The notes under the pieces were generated by a model that saw nothing but the letters and a program-made list of their open reading frames with translations, was not told the origin of the DNA and searched no databases. From CAYQSU01 sp964420325 (GTDB lineage: Bacteria; Pseudomonadota; Alphaproteobacteria; Rhodospirillales; Defluviicoccaceae), in the NCBI GenBank assembly GCA_964420325.1, contig CAYQSU010000004.1, forward strand, positions 1 through 64,000: a stretch of 64,000 nt of DNA, read 5' to 3'. The position numbers were made by a program, and so were the translations under genes. Positions 1 to 8,704 of this stretch are shown here, piece by piece. Numbering within the stretch: the stretch's first letter is position 1; each line of letters opens with the position of its first letter.

Positions 1-55
<55 letters not shown>

Positions 56-175
56 AATGCACAGCGTTCGATGCCGGGACAAAGCCGGCAAGAGCAGGTC
101 GAACATTTACCGGCCGCGGAATGCTCGGGCAAGCGCAAATCCGCGCACCCGCCAACGGCATGGGCCGCCGCCAGG

Positions 176-595
176 CTAGCCCTTGTCGTGCACGTCCTCG
201 TCGATGTGCTCGATCACCTCGCCGATGTCATCGTCGTCCTCGCCGAGGTCGGAGGTGTCCTCGATCAGATCGCGGTCCTCGTCCGCGTCCAGATCGTCGA
301 CATCGCCTTCGTTGCCTTCCTCGCCGTCGACCACGTCCTCGGCGTCCGTTTCGCCCATCTCCTTGTCGGCGGCTTCTGGCTCGAGATCCTCCTCTGCCAA
401 GGCGGTTTCGACGAAGCGAGCCGCGGCGGCGGTCTCGGGCTTCGCGCCGCCGGTGCCGCGGCGCGGCCGCGGATGGCGGTCGGGATCGTACACTGCCGAG
501 CACACGGGGCAACGGATCGGATCACGGTGAAGGTCGTAGAAACGCGCGCCGCAGTTCTGACACGTGCGTTTGGTGCCCCATTCCGCCTTGGCCAC
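176..595 (-). CDS. FYDLN-type acidic zinc-ribbon protein (TIGR02300 family)
   Basis: The product is a 139-residue protein. Residues 1-35 form a zinc ribbon with two Cys pairs (CQNCG near residue 13 and CPVCS near residue 29) and the FYDLHRDP segment that names the family. From about residue 65 to the end it is extremely acidic, with runs of Asp and Glu, and is probably disordered. The family is common and nearly restricted to alphaproteobacteria, and its function is unknown; a nucleic-acid or RNA polymerase role is only a guess from the ribbon. It starts at ATG 595 and is divergent from aroA, with a 192-base gap holding both promoters. Placement next to aroA and a tRNA-Ala is frequent in Rhodospirillales. 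Confidence 0.9.
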   Translation of the reverse strand: MAKAEWGTKRTCQNCGARFYDLHRDPIRCPVCSAVYDPDRHPRPRRGTGGAKPETAAAARFVETALAEEDLEPEAADKEMGETDAEDVVDGEEGNEGDVDDLDADEDRDLIEDTSDLGEDDDDIGEVIEHIDEDVHDKG

Positions 596-787
596 TCTTG
601 CCGCCTCCGAAGTCTCCCAGTCACAGGCGAAGCCGCCAATTGCCAGTTTCCTCGCCCGATGTCAAAAGCAAAAAGGCGGCACATGATTCGGCTTGGAAAT
701 GAGGCGGCTAGCGGATCTTCGCCGCTGTTGCCCGGTTGCCGACCGTGATACAGGTAAGCTCCTTTTCGAACCGTTCGGACCACCAGG

Positions 788-2119
788 ATGCCGAGAGCGA
801 TCTCACGGCCCGCACAGCCGCTCAAGGGCACCGTCACGGTGCCGGGCGACAAGTCGATCTCCCACCGGGCGCTGATCATCGGCGCCTGCGCGACGGGAGA
901 AACGGTGATCCACGGTCTCCTCGACGCCGACGACGTGCTCGCAACTGCCGAGGCCCTTCGGCTGCTCGGCGCACGGGTCGAAAGGGCGGCCGACGTCTGG
1001 CGCGTTCGCGGTTGCGGCGTGGGTGGGCTGCTCGAGCCGGAATCGATCCTCGATCTTCGCAACTCCGGCACCGGTGTTCGCCTGCTCGCCGGCACGGTCG
1101 CAACCCACCCGTTCACGACGGTCTTCACCGGCGACCGATCGCTGCGCTCCCGGCCGATGGGACGGATCATCGAGCCGCTGCGCCAAACCGGGGCCTCGTT
1201 CTGGTCGCGATCCGGCGGTGGATTGCCGCTCGCCGTCAAAGGTGCGGCGAGGCCCATGCCTGTTCTCTACACGCTGCCCGTCGCCTCCGCGCAGGTGAAG
1301 TCCGCCATCCTGCTCGCCGGTCTCAACGCGCCGGGACAGACCATCGTCCGCGAGCCGCAGGTGAGCCGCGACCACAGCGAGCGGATTCTCGCCGACTTCG
1401 GCGCCGACGTCACGGTCGAGGAGCTGGAGATGGGTGGCCGCCAGATTCGCCTCTCGGGTCCGGCGGAGCTTGCGGGGAAGGGGGTCACCGTCCCCGGCGA
1501 CGTGTCGTCCGCGGCGTTTCCTCTGGTCGCGGCTCTCCTCGTGCCGGGGTCCCGCGTCAGCCTGTGCAACGTCGGCGTCAACCCGATGCGGACCGGCCTG
1601 CTTGCGACGCTCGCCGAGATGAACGCCAACATCGCGATCGAGCCGCGCGCGGCGGCCGGCTCCGAGCCGGTCGCGGACCTGACCTGCGAATGGACCGAGC
1701 TCAAGGGCGTCGCCGTGCCGGCGGAGCGGGTGCCGGCGATGATTGACGAGGTTCCGATCCTCGCCATCGCCGCCGCCTCAGCGCGAGGGGTGACACGGCT
1801 TTCGGGACTGGGCGAGCTTAGGGTCAAGGAGAGCGACCGGCTGGCGGCCATGGCGCGCGGGCTCGACGCCTGCGGCGTCCGGGTCGAGGAGGGAGGCGAC
1901 TCCCTCATCATCCACGGCACGGGCAAGACGCCTGACGGCGGAGCCGAGATCCGCGCCGATCTGGACCATCGCATCGCCATGGCGTTCCTGGTGCTGGGCA
2001 TGGTCAGCCGGGAACCGGTCGCGGTCGACGACATCGCCTCGATCGCGACCAGCTTCCCCGGCTTCGTCGCCATGATGAACGGGCTCGGCGCGCAGATCGA
2101 AGAGGTCGAGGGTGACTGA
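788..2119 (+). CDS. aroA: 3-phosphoshikimate 1-carboxyvinyltransferase (EPSP synthase)
   Basis: This cytoplasmic enzyme joins shikimate-3-phosphate and phosphoenolpyruvate in the sixth step of the shikimate pathway. The 443-residue product has the usual family length. Near residue 20 it carries the substrate-binding motif PGDKSISHRAL, and near residue 94 the segment RNSGTGVRLL, in which a glycine stands where the CP4-type enzyme has the alanine linked to glyphosate tolerance, so I would not predict that type of tolerance. The C-terminal half has the expected LRVKESDR and DHRIAMAFLV motifs. The start at ATG 788 is the first in frame and leaves the N-terminal PLKGTVTVPGDKS strand intact. The last 8 bases overlap cmk, indicating translational coupling, and the aroA-cmk-rpsA order is standard in alphaproteobacteria. 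Confidence 0.97.
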   Translation: MPRAISRPAQPLKGTVTVPGDKSISHRALIIGACATGETVIHGLLDADDVLATAEALRLLGARVERAADVWRVRGCGVGGLLEPESILDLRNSGTGVRLLAGTVATHPFTTVFTGDRSLRSRPMGRIIEPLRQTGASFWSRSGGGLPLAVKGAARPMPVLYTLPVASAQVKSAILLAGLNAPGQTIVREPQVSRDHSERILADFGADVTVEELEMGGRQIRLSGPAELAGKGVTVPGDVSSAAFPLVAALLVPGSRVSLCNVGVNPMRTGLLATLAEMNANIAIEPRAAAGSEPVADLTCEWTELKGVAVPAERVPAMIDEVPILAIAAASARGVTRLSGLGELRVKESDRLAAMARGLDACGVRVEEGGDSLIIHGTGKTPDGGAEIRADLDHRIAMAFLVLGMVSREPVAVDDIASIATSFPGFVAMMNGLGAQIEEVEGD

Positions 2120-2768
2120 AGCGAAGCCGCTGGTGATCGCCATCGACGGACCGGCGGCCGCCGGCAAAGGCACCCTCGCCAGACGTCTGGCCGAGTTCCT
2201 GGCTCTGGCCCATCTCGACACCGGCACGCTCTACCGCGCCGTCGGCCTCGGCGTCCTCAAGGCGGGGCTGGATCCGGCGGACCCGGAAGCGGCGCTGCGG
2301 GCCGCGATCGGGCTCAGGTGGGATGAGCTCATGGATCCGGATCTGCGCGGCGACGCGGCAGCCAACGCGGCCTCCACCGTCGCCGCCATTCCGTCGGTGC
2401 GCGAGGCGCTGATGGCGTTCCAGCGCGACTTCGCTGCCCGACCGCCGGCGGGAAGCCGCGGCGTCGTCCTTGACGGCCGCGATATCGGCTCGGTGATCTG
2501 TCCGGAGGCACCGGTGAAGCTGTTCGTCACCGCGAGCCTGCATGCGCGGGCGACGCGCCGGCTTAGAGAGTTGCGATCCCGCGGACACGGAGCTATACAT
2601 AGCCGCGTCCTGCGGGAGATGCAGGAGCGGGATGCGCGCGATGTCGGCCGCGCGGCGGCGCCGCTTCGGCCGGCGGAGGACGCGTCCGTCATCGACTCCA
2701 GCGAGTTGGATGAAGACACGGTGTTCGCCGTGGCGCTGGACGTCGTCAGGGCACGGACGGGTTCGTGA
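2112..2768 (+). CDS. cmk: (d)CMP kinase
   Basis: Cytidylate kinase phosphorylates CMP and dCMP with ATP for pyrimidine nucleotide recycling. The 218-residue product has the P-loop IDGPAAAGKGT at about residues 9-19, the LDTGTLYRAVG substrate motif near residue 35, the DGRDIGSVICP motif near residue 122, and the lid region RRLRELRSRG. The start is a GTG at 2112, inside the end of aroA, with a GGTCGAGG stretch just upstream as ribosome-binding site. This start preserves the first beta strand (PLVIAIDG). It is co-transcribed with aroA and followed, after a 162-base gap, by rpsA. Confidence 0.96.
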   Translation: MTEAKPLVIAIDGPAAAGKGTLARRLAEFLALAHLDTGTLYRAVGLGVLKAGLDPADPEAALRAAIGLRWDELMDPDLRGDAAANAASTVAAIPSVREALMAFQRDFAARPPAGSRGVVLDGRDIGSVICPEAPVKLFVTASLHARATRRLRELRSRGHGAIHSRVLREMQERDARDVGRAAAPLRPAEDASVIDSSELDEDTVFAVALDVVRARTGS

Positions 2769-2930
2769 GATCTGAGACGACGCTGGCGAACTGGCCGATT
2801 CAGCCCTTGTCGTGCACGACCGAGGCTGCGCGGGTCGAGCCCGACGAACGGCATCGTTCCTGGCGGGGGACGGCCGAGCGTCTGGGCACGGGCTTAGGAA
2901 TTAGGGCTATACAGGAGAGATAAGGGCACC

Positions 2931-4811
2931 ATGGTTCAAGCCGCTTCGGATCAACGCACTGAAGGTTCCGGTCCCATCGCCAAGGAGAGCTTCGCAAGCC
3001 TGCTCGAGGAATCCCTCGCCGAACGGGAGGGTTTCGAGGGTCAGGTCGTCAAGGGAAGGGTGCTCAGGATCGAGAACGATGTGGCCGTGATCGACGTTGG
3101 CCTCAAGTCGGAAGGGCGCATCCCGCTCAAGGAGTTTGCTCCCTCGGCGCGCGGTGCCGAACTCCATTCCGGCGAGATCGTCGACGTCTTCGTGGAGCGA
3201 TACGAAGACAAGAACGGCTCGGTCATTCTCAGCCGCGAGAAGGCCCGGCGCGAGGAAGCCTGGACTCATCTCGAGCAGGCCTTCAAGAACGGCGAGCGGG
3301 TGACGGGGATGATATTCGGCCGCGTCAAGGGCGGATTCATCGTCGACCTGGAAGGGGCCGTGGCGTTTCTTCCCGGGAGTCAGGTCGATATTCGCCCGGT
3401 TCGCGATATCAACCCTCTGATGAACACGCCGCAGCCGTTCCAGATCCTCAAGATGGACCGGAGCCGGAACAACATCGTGGTCTCGCGGCGCGCGGTTCTC
3501 GAGGAAACCCGCGCCGAGGCGCGCTCCGAGCTGATCGCGAACCTCAAGGAGGGTCAGATCCTCGAGGGTGTCGTCAAGAACATCACCGACTACGGAGCGT
3601 TCATCGACCTCGGCGGCGTCGATGGTCTGCTTCACGTCACCGACATTTCGTGGAAACGGATCAACCATCCGTCGGAGGCCTTGCAGGTCGGCCAGACCGT
3701 CACCGTCCAGGTCATTCGCTTCAACGCCGAAACCCAGCGCATCTCCCTCGGCATGAAGCAACTGGAAGCTGATCCGTGGTCCGGGGTCGACCTCAAGTAT
3801 CCCGCCGGCGTCAAGTTCGTGGGGCGGGTGACCAACATCACCGAGTACGGGGCCTTCGTCGAACTGGAGCCGGGGGTGGAGGGTCTCGTCCACGTCTCCG
3901 AGATGAGCTGGACGAAGAAGAACGTCCACCCGGGCAAGATCGTCTCGACCAGCCAGGAGGTCGAGGTCGTCGTGCTCGACGTCGATCCCGAGAAGCGGCG
4001 CATCAGCCTCGGCCTCAAGCAGTGCCTGCCGAACCCGTGGGGGAATTTCCTGGAGAAGCACCCCGTCGGCTCGGAGATCGAAGGAGAAGTCAAGAACATC
4101 ACGGAGTTCGGCCTGTTCGTGGGTCTCCCCGGCGACGTCGACGGCATGGTCCATCTGTCGGACCTGTCGTGGGAGAAGCCGGGGGAGGACGCCCTTGCCG
4201 ACTTCAAGAAAGGCGATGTCGTCCGGGCCAAGGTTCTCGACGTCGATGTCGAGAAGGAACGCATCAGCCTCGGCGTCAAGCAGCTATCGAGCGATCCGTT
4301 CGATGGCGCCGTCGCAAGGCTGAAGAAGGGCGACGTCGTGACGTGTACCGTTCTTGCGGTTCAAGACAATGGCATCGAGGTTCGCGTCGCCGAAGGCGTG
4401 CACGGGTTCATCCGCAAGGGCGAGCTCTCCCGGGACCGCAGCGAGCAGCGGCCGGACCGGTTCGCAGCCGGCGAGAAGGTCGACGCCAAGATCACGCAGA
4501 TCGATCGCAGCGGCCGCAAGGTTACGCTTTCCATCAAGGCGCGCGAGGTCGACGAGGAGAAGCGCGCCGTCGCCGAGTACGGATCGACCGACGCCGGTGC
4601 CAGCCTGGGAGAGATCCTCGGTGCCGCGATCAAGGAGAAGCGAGAGGCAGCGGAGAAGGCGGAGCGCGAGGCCGAAGCAAGTGAAGAGGGTGCGGAGGCC
4701 ACCTCCGGGCCGGCGGCGGAGGATGCAGACCCGTCGTCGCGCCGGGGCACCACCGCCGACGACGTCGAGGCCGGGAATGCCGACGCCGGGGCCGAGCGCG
4801 AGAAGAGATAG
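2931..4811 (+). CDS. rpsA: 30S ribosomal protein S1, with an extended acidic/charged C-terminal tail
   Basis: S1 binds mRNA on the small ribosomal subunit and promotes initiation. Six S1 (OB-fold) repeats can be followed at roughly residues 34-104, 120-188, 205-275, 290-362, 377-448 and 462-532. Repeats 3-5 contain the signature VKNITDYGAFIDLGG/VTNITEYGAFVELE, each followed by a VHVSDMSW-like segment and by the RISLGLKQ terminus. At 626 residues it is longer than the usual 550-570. The surplus is a low-complexity tail after about residue 545, rich in Glu, Ala and Arg. ATG 2931 is preceded by AGGAGAG and AAGGG, a strong ribosome-binding region. The 162-base gap upstream suggests a promoter of its own in addition to readthrough from cmk. 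Confidence 0.97.
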   Translation: MVQAASDQRTEGSGPIAKESFASLLEESLAEREGFEGQVVKGRVLRIENDVAVIDVGLKSEGRIPLKEFAPSARGAELHSGEIVDVFVERYEDKNGSVILSREKARREEAWTHLEQAFKNGERVTGMIFGRVKGGFIVDLEGAVAFLPGSQVDIRPVRDINPLMNTPQPFQILKMDRSRNNIVVSRRAVLEETRAEARSELIANLKEGQILEGVVKNITDYGAFIDLGGVDGLLHVTDISWKRINHPSEALQVGQTVTVQVIRFNAETQRISLGMKQLEADPWSGVDLKYPAGVKFVGRVTNITEYGAFVELEPGVEGLVHVSEMSWTKKNVHPGKIVSTSQEVEVVVLDVDPEKRRISLGLKQCLPNPWGNFLEKHPVGSEIEGEVKNITEFGLFVGLPGDVDGMVHLSDLSWEKPGEDALADFKKGDVVRAKVLDVDVEKERISLGVKQLSSDPFDGAVARLKKGDVVTCTVLAVQDNGIEVRVAEGVHGFIRKGELSRDRSEQRPDRFAAGEKVDAKITQIDRSGRKVTLSIKAREVDEEKRAVAEYGSTDAGASLGEILGAAIKEKREAAEKAEREAEASEEGAEATSGPAAEDADPSSRRGTTADDVEAGNADAGAEREKR

Positions 4812-4873
4812 GCCACTGGCCGCGGGCCGGGCCGGAAAGCCGCGCGCCGGGACCGCGCACGGCTGAAGCCGGC

Positions 4874-5794
4874 ATGCCGTTTCATTCGGACTGGATCGCC
4901 GACCGCCATCGACTGAAGCGGCACCTGCGCTTCTGGCGCGTGGCGGCCGTCGTTGCCGTGGTGATCGCGGTCATCGCCGGCGCAGGACGCAGCGAGTTCC
5001 TCGTCGGCCGCAACCATGTCGCCCGGGTCGTCGTCGAGGGGATCATCGTCGACGACCATGAGCGGACCCGAACGCTCGCCGCCATCGCCGACAGCAATCG
5101 CACCCGGGCGCTCATCGTGCGCATCGACAGTCCGGGGGGAACCGTCGTCGGCGGCGAGACGCTCTTTCGCAGCCTGCGCAAGGTTGCCGAACAGAAGCCG
5201 GTGGTCGCCGTCCTCGGCCAGGTCGGGACCTCGGCGGCCTACATGACGGCTCTGGCGAGCGACCACATCGTCGCCCGCGAAGGCACCATCACCGGCTCCA
5301 TCGGCGTTCTCCTGCAGACGACCGATGTGACCGGTCTCCTGGACAAGCTCGGCATCAGACCCGAGGCGATCAAGAGCAGCCCGCTCAAGGCACAGCCCAA
5401 CCCCCTCGAGCCGCTGACGCCCCAGGCCCGCGAGGTGGTGGCAGGGGTGGTCTCGGACATCTACGAGATGTTTGTCGGCCTCGTCGAGCAGCGGCGCGGC
5501 CTCTCGCGGGACGCGGCGTTGGCGGTCGCCGACGGCCGGGTGTTCACCGGCAGACAGGCTCTGGCCAACGGACTCATCGATGCCGTCGGCGGCGAAGATG
5601 AGGCGCGCGATTGGCTCGCCGAAGCCCACGGCATCGATCGCTCTCTGCCGGTTCGCAACATCGAAACCATCAGACCGGCCGACTCGCTGCTCGATCTGCT
5701 CCGGCGCTGGCTCGGAAAAGCGTTTCTTTCTGAAATACTTACACTTGACGGCTTGATGTCCATTTGGCAACCTGAGCGCAAAGACGAGGCTTGA
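4874..5794 (+). CDS. sppA: Signal peptide peptidase SppA, short (36 kDa-type) form
   Basis: This membrane-anchored serine protease digests cleaved signal peptides at the periplasmic face. The 306-residue product has one N-terminal membrane anchor (VAAVVAVVIAVIAG, about residues 24-38) and a single peptidase S49 domain. The family nucleophile serine is in GQVGTSAAYM near residue 118, and the general-base lysine is in IKSSPLKAQPNP near residue 175, giving the Ser-Lys dyad of the short SppA class. The Gly-rich motif RIDSPGGTV near residue 85 is also present. It lies 62 bases after rpsA and just before ihfB, a frequent order in this group. Confidence 0.94.
   Translation: MPFHSDWIADRHRLKRHLRFWRVAAVVAVVIAVIAGAGRSEFLVGRNHVARVVVEGIIVDDHERTRTLAAIADSNRTRALIVRIDSPGGTVVGGETLFRSLRKVAEQKPVVAVLGQVGTSAAYMTALASDHIVAREGTITGSIGVLLQTTDVTGLLDKLGIRPEAIKSSPLKAQPNPLEPLTPQAREVVAGVVSDIYEMFVGLVEQRRGLSRDAALAVADGRVFTGRQALANGLIDAVGGEDEARDWLAEAHGIDRSLPVRNIETIRPADSLLDLLRRWLGKAFLSEILTLDGLMSIWQPERKDEA
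5745..5773 (+). promoter_or_regulatory. Possible sigma-70 promoter for ihfB inside the sppA 3' end
   Basis: A TTGACG box at 5745-5750 is followed after 17 bases by CAACCT at 5768-5773. It sits in a locally AT-rich stretch of an otherwise GC-rich gene and about 95 bases before the ihfB start. The -35 match is good and the -10 match is poor, so this is only a candidate. Confidence 0.3.
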
Positions 5795-5865
5795 AGCGGC
5801 ATGCGGTGCGACGCGGTCGCGCCACGGCTCGCGGGCCGGCCCCAGCCGAATGGAGAAACCAGGCG

Positions 5866-6144
5866 ATGACCCGGTCGGAACTGATAGCGCGTCTCGCCGC
5901 CACCCATGATCATCTCTACCACCGGGATGTGGAGAGGATCGTCGCGACGGTGTTCGAGGAGATCACCGCGGCGTTGGCGCGCGGGGAGCGGGTGGAGCTC
6001 AGAGGCTTCGGCGCCTTCTCCGTCAAGGAACGGAGCGCCCGCGTCGGGCGAAACCCGCGAACCGGCGAATCCGTGGACGTCTCCGCCAAGTACGTTCCCT
6101 ATTTCAAGACGGGAAAGCAACTCCGCGAGATGCTCAACATCTAA
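5866..6144 (+). CDS. ihfB: Integration host factor subunit beta
   Basis: IHF-beta pairs with IHF-alpha to bend DNA at specific sites in recombination, replication and sigma-54 promoter activation. The 92-residue product starts MTRSELIARL, carries the central ERVELRGFGAFSVKER segment, and has the minor-groove arm GRNPRTGESVDV at about residues 61-72 with its intercalating proline. Length and motifs match IhfB rather than HU. The start is ATG 5866, preceded by GGAG; an upstream in-frame ATG at 5791 would add 25 residues unlike any family member. A sigma-54 promoter (psp) in the same window is the kind of site IHF often assists. Confidence 0.96.
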   Translation: MTRSELIARLAATHDHLYHRDVERIVATVFEEITAALARGERVELRGFGAFSVKERSARVGRNPRTGESVDVSAKYVPYFKTGKQLREMLNI

Positions 6145-6183
6145 GTTCTGCCGTGAGCTCGACGCGGTGTCTGTGGGGAGAGA

Positions 6184-6525
6184 ATGAGACTGGCCTATTG
6201 GATCGTTGCCCTGCCGGTGGCGCTGGCCATCATCGTCTTCGCCGTGACCAACCGCGAAGAGGTGGCCATCGACCTTTGGCCGCTCGCCTACAGCGTGACG
6301 CTGCCGGTGTTCGCCGTGGTCCTGATCGCCATCCTCATCGGGTTCATCTGGGGAGGGGTGGTGACATGGCTGGGCGCGGGCCGATCCCGCCAGCGCGCTC
6401 GCGAGCTGTCTCGCCGGCTGGAGGCCAGTCATCGGGACATCGCCGTCCTGCAGCGCAAGATCGAGAAGGTCGAGGCCGCCGAGCGGCAGGCGACGATCCC
6501 CCAGGCGCCGGCCGACGCCGCCTGA
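6184..6525 (+). CDS. lapA: LapA-domain (DUF1049) inner-membrane protein
   Basis: The product is a 113-residue protein with two membrane segments, about residues 4-22 (YWIVALPVALAIIVFAV) and 41-66 (LPVFAVVLIAILIGFIWGG), joined by the NREEVAIDLWPL loop typical of the LapA family. A charged cytoplasmic coiled coil follows (about residues 68-100). In E. coli LapA works with LapB in controlling lipopolysaccharide synthesis through LpxC. Alphaproteobacterial members often sit, as here, directly behind ihfB, and there the function is assigned only by similarity. It starts at ATG 6184, 39 bases after ihfB and preceded by GGGGAGAG, so the two genes are probably one operon. Confidence 0.88.
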   Translation: MRLAYWIVALPVALAIIVFAVTNREEVAIDLWPLAYSVTLPVFAVVLIAILIGFIWGGVVTWLGAGRSRQRARELSRRLEASHRDIAVLQRKIEKVEAAERQATIPQAPADAA

Positions 6526-6538
6526 GGTGCGGCGCCCG

Positions 6539-6556
6539 AGCCGCTGGTTCGGCTTT
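6539..6556 (+). terminator. Weak hairpin after lapA
   Basis: AGCCG at 6539-6543 and CGGCT at 6550-6554 form a 5-bp stem followed by only three T residues. It lies in the 156-base gap between lapA and trpF, where I see no other structure or gene. It may reduce readthrough into the trp genes, but the stem is short. Confidence 0.25.
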
Positions 6557-6681
6557 CCGTCAGTACTCCTGTCACGCCGTCTTCCCGGACCCAGGGTCGA
6601 TCGGCCCGGCCGGATGCGTGCCCGCGTGGCGAGGCGGCTCCGCTGACTGCAGAGAGCGAGCGAGGGAGCGCTCCCGGTTCG

Positions 6682-7371
6682 ATGGGTGAGCACGTGCCGG
6701 TCGCCGTCAAGATCTGTGGCCTCACGACTAGAGAGACGGTTCTGGCGGCGGTCGGCGGCGGCGCCCGCTTCATCGGGTTCGTCTTCTTCCCGCCTTCGCC
6801 GCGGTTCTTGAGCGCCGGGGCGGCCTCGGCGTTGACGCACCTGGTGCCGGCCGGTGTCGGCAAGGTCGGGCTCGTCGTCGACGCGACGGATGACGAGCTC
6901 TCGGCCGTGGTCTCGGCGAGCGGGATCGACACGCTCCAGCTCCACGGCTCCGAATCCCCCGAGCGGGTCGATGAAATCCGGCGACGGTTCGGGCTGCCGA
7001 CCATAAAGGCGGTGCCCATCCGCGACGGCGACGATCTCGAGACGGCGGCAGGCTACGAGGACGTCAGCGACTGGCTGTTGTTCGACGCGGCGCCGCCCCG
7101 GGGGGCCTCACGGCCCGGCGGCCTCGCCCGGACCTTCGACTGGTCGGTGCTCAGGCGGCGCCGGTGGCGAAGGCCATGGATCCTCGCGGGCGGGCTTCAT
7201 GCCGGCAATGTCGCCGAGGCGGTGCGGGTGAGCGGCGCTCCCGCCGTCGACGTGTCGTCCGGCGTCGAGGTTCGCGAAGGGGTGAAGAGCGTCGAAAGGA
7301 TCCGGGAGTTCCTGCGCGCGGCTGGGCGTGCGGGCGGCGGCGTGGCGCCCACCGACGCCCGAGGGCAATGA
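6682..7371 (+). CDS. trpF: Phosphoribosylanthranilate isomerase
   Basis: TrpF performs the Amadori rearrangement of N-(5-phosphoribosyl)anthranilate in tryptophan synthesis. The 229-residue product has the catalytic cysteine in VKICGLTTRE (about residues 9-18), the catalytic aspartate in VGLVVDATDD near residue 64, the LQLHGSESPE strand near residue 85, and the phosphate-binding end WILAGGLHAGNVAEAV and DVSSGVEVREGVKS. The start is ATG 6682. It heads a trpF-trpB-trpA-accD-folC run, the order found across alphaproteobacteria; the earlier trp genes are not in this window. Confidence 0.96.
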   Translation: MGEHVPVAVKICGLTTRETVLAAVGGGARFIGFVFFPPSPRFLSAGAASALTHLVPAGVGKVGLVVDATDDELSAVVSASGIDTLQLHGSESPERVDEIRRRFGLPTIKAVPIRDGDDLETAAGYEDVSDWLLFDAAPPRGASRPGGLARTFDWSVLRRRRWRRPWILAGGLHAGNVAEAVRVSGAPAVDVSSGVEVREGVKSVERIREFLRAAGRAGGGVAPTDARGQ

Positions 7372-7450
7372 GACCGCCGGCGCCTGATTGCGGGTTGGTA
7401 TCCGCCGCCGATTCGGGATACAAGGCGGCCCACGGTTGAAGGGCTTCGTG

Positions 7451-8704
7451 ATGGCCAGAGGGACACACGGCGCTATGGACGCCCGGCGCTCCGCGAAGGA
7501 GATCAACGGCTACCGCCAGGGCCCCGACGAACGGGGTCATTTCGGCATCTACGGCGGCCGCTACGTTCCCGAGACGCTGATGCCGCTCGTCCTCGAGGTC
7601 GAGCGGGCCTACCGCTCGGCGCGGAGCGACCCCGGGTTCAAGGGCGAGTACGCCCGCCTTCTGAAGGACTACGTCGGTCGCCCGAGCCCCCTGTACCATG
7701 CACCGAGGCTGTCGGAGCGCCTGGGCGGCGTTCGTCTCTACCTCAAGCGCGATGAGCTCAACCACACCGGCGCCCACAAGATCAACAACACCCTCGGCCA
7801 GGTTCTGCTGGCGCGGCGGATGGGCAAGACCCGGATCATCGCCGAAACCGGAGCCGGCCAGCACGGCGTCGCCACCGCCACCGTCTGCGCCCTGTTCGGC
7901 CTGCGCTGCGTCGTCTACATGGGCGCCGCCGACATCGAGCGCCAGTCACCGAACGTTTTTCGCATGAAGCTTCTGGGAGCCGAGGTCCGTCCGGTGACGT
8001 CCGGGTCCAGGACCCTTAAGGATGCGATGAACGAGGCGCTGAGGGACTGGGTCGCCAACGTCGACACCACCTACTATCTGATCGGCACCGTCGCCGGGCC
8101 CCACCCGTATCCGGCCATGGTTCGCGACTTCCAGGCGGTCATCGGCGAAGAGGTGCGCGAGCAGATCATGGTGGCCGAAGGACGGCCGCCGGACCTCCTC
8201 GTCGCCTGCATCGGCGGCGGATCGAACGCGCTCGGACTCTTCCATCCGTTCCTCGACGACGAAGGCGTGCAGATGGTCGGCGTCGAGGCGGCCGGCCACG
8301 GCATCGACACCAAGCAGCATTGCGCGTCCCTGACGGCGGGACGGCCGGGGGTTCTGCACGGCAACCGCACTTATCTTCTGCAGGATGACGACGGACAGAT
8401 CGAGGAGGGGCACTCGATCGCCGCCGGTCTCGATTACCCCGGGGTCGGGCCGGAGCACGCGTGGCTTCGCGAGACGGGACGCGTCGCCTATGTCGCGGTG
8501 ACGGACGACGAGGCGCTGGACGCCTTCCAGGTCTGTTCCGAGACCGAGGGCATCATCCCCGCCCTCGAGCCCGCCCATGCGCTCGCCCACCTGCTCAGGT
8601 CGCGCGAGTTCCTCAAGGCGGACCAGATCATCGTCATGAACATGTGCGGACGCGGCGACAAGGACGTGTTCACCGTCGCCGCCCGCCTCGGGATCCAGAT
8701 GTGA
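7451..8704 (+). CDS. trpB: Tryptophan synthase beta chain
   Basis: TrpB condenses indole with serine using pyridoxal phosphate and forms the alpha2-beta2 complex with TrpA. The 417-residue product contains the Schiff-base lysine in NHTGAHKINN (Lys110), the ETGAGQHG loop near residue 130, the phosphate-binding GGGSNA motif near residue 255, and the C-terminal SCRG-like segment MCGRGDKD. I chose ATG 7451 because AAGGG lies 6-8 bases upstream; another ATG at 7475 is possible, and either leaves the conserved GPDERGHFGIYGGRYVPETL intact. The stop codon overlaps the trpA GTG start. Confidence 0.96.
   Translation: MARGTHGAMDARRSAKEINGYRQGPDERGHFGIYGGRYVPETLMPLVLEVERAYRSARSDPGFKGEYARLLKDYVGRPSPLYHAPRLSERLGGVRLYLKRDELNHTGAHKINNTLGQVLLARRMGKTRIIAETGAGQHGVATATVCALFGLRCVVYMGAADIERQSPNVFRMKLLGAEVRPVTSGSRTLKDAMNEALRDWVANVDTTYYLIGTVAGPHPYPAMVRDFQAVIGEEVREQIMVAEGRPPDLLVACIGGGSNALGLFHPFLDDEGVQMVGVEAAGHGIDTKQHCASLTAGRPGVLHGNRTYLLQDDDGQIEEGHSIAAGLDYPGVGPEHAWLRETGRVAYVAVTDDEALDAFQVCSETEGIIPALEPAHALAHLLRSREFLKADQIIVMNMCGRGDKDVFTVAARLGIQM

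Noticed and set aside
788..2119. Possible glyphosate-tolerant (CP4-like) EPSP synthase.
   Set aside because: The motif reads NSGTG with glycine where CP4 has alanine, so the known tolerance residue is absent.
179..2822. A 17-base identical string, AGCCCTTGTCGTGCACG, at the end of the acidic protein gene and again in the gap before rpsA.
   Set aside because: Only two copies, no inverted or longer extension, and in a GC-rich window of this size one such coincidence is not unlikely.
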